This document shows, in pieces, positions 5,207 to 6,148 of a DNA stretch of 6,148 bases; within the stretch, counting starts at the first letter, position 1, and the number at the start of each line of letters is the position of its first letter. Below the pieces are notes generated by a model. It was not told where the DNA came from. It saw only the letters and a list, made by a program, of their open reading frames with translations, and did not search any database. The DNA is from Promethearchaeota archaeon (lineage in GTDB: Archaea > Asgardarchaeota > Lokiarchaeia > Sigynarchaeales > SOKP01), in assembly GCA_019057775.1 (NCBI GenBank), contig JAHLWT010000250.1, positions 1 to 6,148 on the forward strand, in the 5' to 3' direction. The position numbers and the translations under genes were made by a program.

Positions 5207-6148
5207 TTAATTCCTTTTCAAGAACAATTCTGCGGTTTCATGGATTGTATCCACTATTGTTCTAAACTCCATCCCTATTGTATCCTTAATCTTCTGATTT
5301 GAAAAATAAACTTTCCTATGCCCTGATCTGGCTGACTCCCTGGTAACCAAAGTTTGTTTATTTAAAATTTTACTTCTAATCCAATCCAGTCGCCAGGCTA
5401 TACCTGTAAGGAAGGGGGTCGCATGAATATTTGGTGGTTTTTTATTAAAGGCATTGGCAATTTTTCCAAAAATCTCTTTGTAGGAAAGATTTTCAGAGGA
5501 AATGATATATCGTTCTCCAATTATTTCACCTTCCATAAGTTCAATCATGGCTTGTACTACATCCCTGACACCCACAAAACCGGTTACCCCTAATGTATAA
5601 AATTTCAATCCATCCAAAACAGACTTCACTATACGCCCGCTGCTCCTGTTCCAATCGCCGGGTCCCAATACTATGGAAGGGTTTACAATCACTGCTTTCA
5701 ATCCTTCTTCCATTCCCCGCCATACCTCCATTTCGGATTTAAACTTGCTTACCGAATACCACGAATGGGATTTGGAAGGTTTCCAAATGGTGGTTTCATC
5801 CACAAGCCCGGCGCCTGATTTTACACCTAATGCAGCTGTTGAACTGACAAAACAAAGTTTTTCTATCTTCGTTCCAAGGCAGGCATTTACAACATTCGCC
5901 GTTCCCCCGATATTTGTTTCGAGCATTTTTTTTCTATCCCTCGAATCAAATGAAACTATTGCGGCACAGTGATAGACCTTCGAAACACCCTGCATGGCAT
6001 CTTCCAGGAAGGTTATGTCTGACACATCTCCTTCAACCCATTCGATTTTTGAGAATAATTCTTCAGGATTATTGGAATAATAACGGAATGTTTTGAGTAC
6101 GTTTTCGATTTTGCTGGTTGGGCGTTTTAAAGCTCTGACCTTATGCTC
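5207..6148 (-). CDS. NAD(P)-dependent epimerase/dehydratase (extended SDR, dihydroflavonol-reductase-like), N-terminus beyond right edge
   Basis: A continuous frame of 313 visible residues with no start inside the window. A GTG at 6025-6023 could be taken as a start, but homologous-looking sequence continues upstream (EHKVRALKRPTSK at the edge is the usual end of the first Rossmann beta-alpha-beta unit), so roughly 25-30 residues including the GxxGxxG nucleotide-binding loop lie outside. Visible landmarks, numbered from the edge: VYHCAAIVSF (58-67), the NIGGTANVVNACL helix (79-91), CFVSSTAALG with the catalytic-type Ser/Thr (99-108), YSVSK as the YxxxK motif (Tyr131, Lys135), and NPSIVLGPGDW (156-166). 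These make it an extended short-chain dehydrogenase acting on a nucleotide sugar or another hydroxy/keto substrate; the VYHCAAIVSF and GPGDW wording favours the dihydroflavonol-reductase-like branch. It converges on the Wzi-like gene with an 81-bp gap and need not belong to the polysaccharide module. Confidence 0.88.
   Translation of the reverse strand, partial: EHKVRALKRPTSKIENVLKTFRYYSNNPEELFSKIEWVEGDVSDITFLEDAMQGVSKVYHCAAIVSFDSRDRKKMLETNIGGTANVVNACLGTKIEKLCFVSSTAALGVKSGAGLVDETTIWKPSKSHSWYSVSKFKSEMEVWRGMEEGLKAVIVNPSIVLGPGDWNRSSGRIVKSVLDGLKFYTLGVTGFVGVRDVVQAMIELMEGEIIGERYIISSENLSYKEIFGKIANAFNKKPPNIHATPFLTGIAWRLDWIRSKILNKQTLVTRESARSGHRKVYFSNQKIKDTIGMEFRTIVDTIHETAELFLKRN

Noticed and set aside
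5673..5972. Rightward ORF of about 99 codons opposite the epimerase-like gene
   Set aside because: It is the antisense shadow of a well-supported gene, and its translation shows no recognisable family features.
6023..6025. GTG as the start codon of the leftward epimerase-like gene
   Set aside because: The frame stays open to the window edge, and the upstream residues (for example HKVRALKRPTSK and WVEGDVSD) fit the N-terminal Rossmann region of extended SDR enzymes, so the true start is outside the window.

Overview
The window looks like a chromosomal stretch from a member of the Bacteroidota. Three things point there. One promoter matches the Bacteroidota consensus (TTTG, 19-bp gap, TAnnTTTG). 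Start codons sit in A/T-rich leaders with little or no Shine-Dalgarno. The gene families are typical of the phylum: a UpxY-type NusG paralog, a Wzi-like outer-membrane barrel and a four-helix-bundle (S23-type) protein. No finer taxonomy can be supported from the sequence alone.

Layout. (1) Positions 1-305, minus strand: the N-terminal part of a gene running off the left edge, probably a winged-helix/4Fe-4S ferredoxin-type protein. (2) 306-690: a divergent non-coding region with a good promoter at 591-621 reading rightwards. (3) 691-1194: a NusG/RfaH/UpxY-like antiterminator. (4) 1195-1446: a non-coding region with two terminator-like hairpins around an 8-bp-period repeat. (5) 1447-3003: a membrane polyprenyl-phosphate sugar-phosphate transferase of unusual architecture. 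(6) 3007-3523: a small four-helix-bundle gene enclosed by inverted arrays of a GTRGCA hexamer. (7) 3539-5125: a Wzi-family outer-membrane beta-barrel with a signal peptide. (8) 5126-5206: a repeat-rich convergent intergenic region. (9) 5207-6148, minus strand: an NAD(P)-dependent epimerase/reductase whose N-terminus lies beyond the right edge.

The rightward genes read as a small surface-polysaccharide module: a dedicated antiterminator, an enzyme that loads the first sugar phosphate onto a lipid carrier, and an outer-membrane protein of the type that tethers or assembles capsule. No other glycosyltransferase, flippase or polymerase is present, so the rest of the pathway must be encoded elsewhere. 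The most notable features are the terminator-like hairpin just before the sugar-transferase start, which is a candidate antitermination checkpoint, and the four-helix-bundle cassette. That cassette appears to have been inserted between two genes that would otherwise be about 18 nt apart, and its inverted repeats could form a long RNA stem. I see no CRISPR array, tRNA, rRNA or classical insertion sequence.
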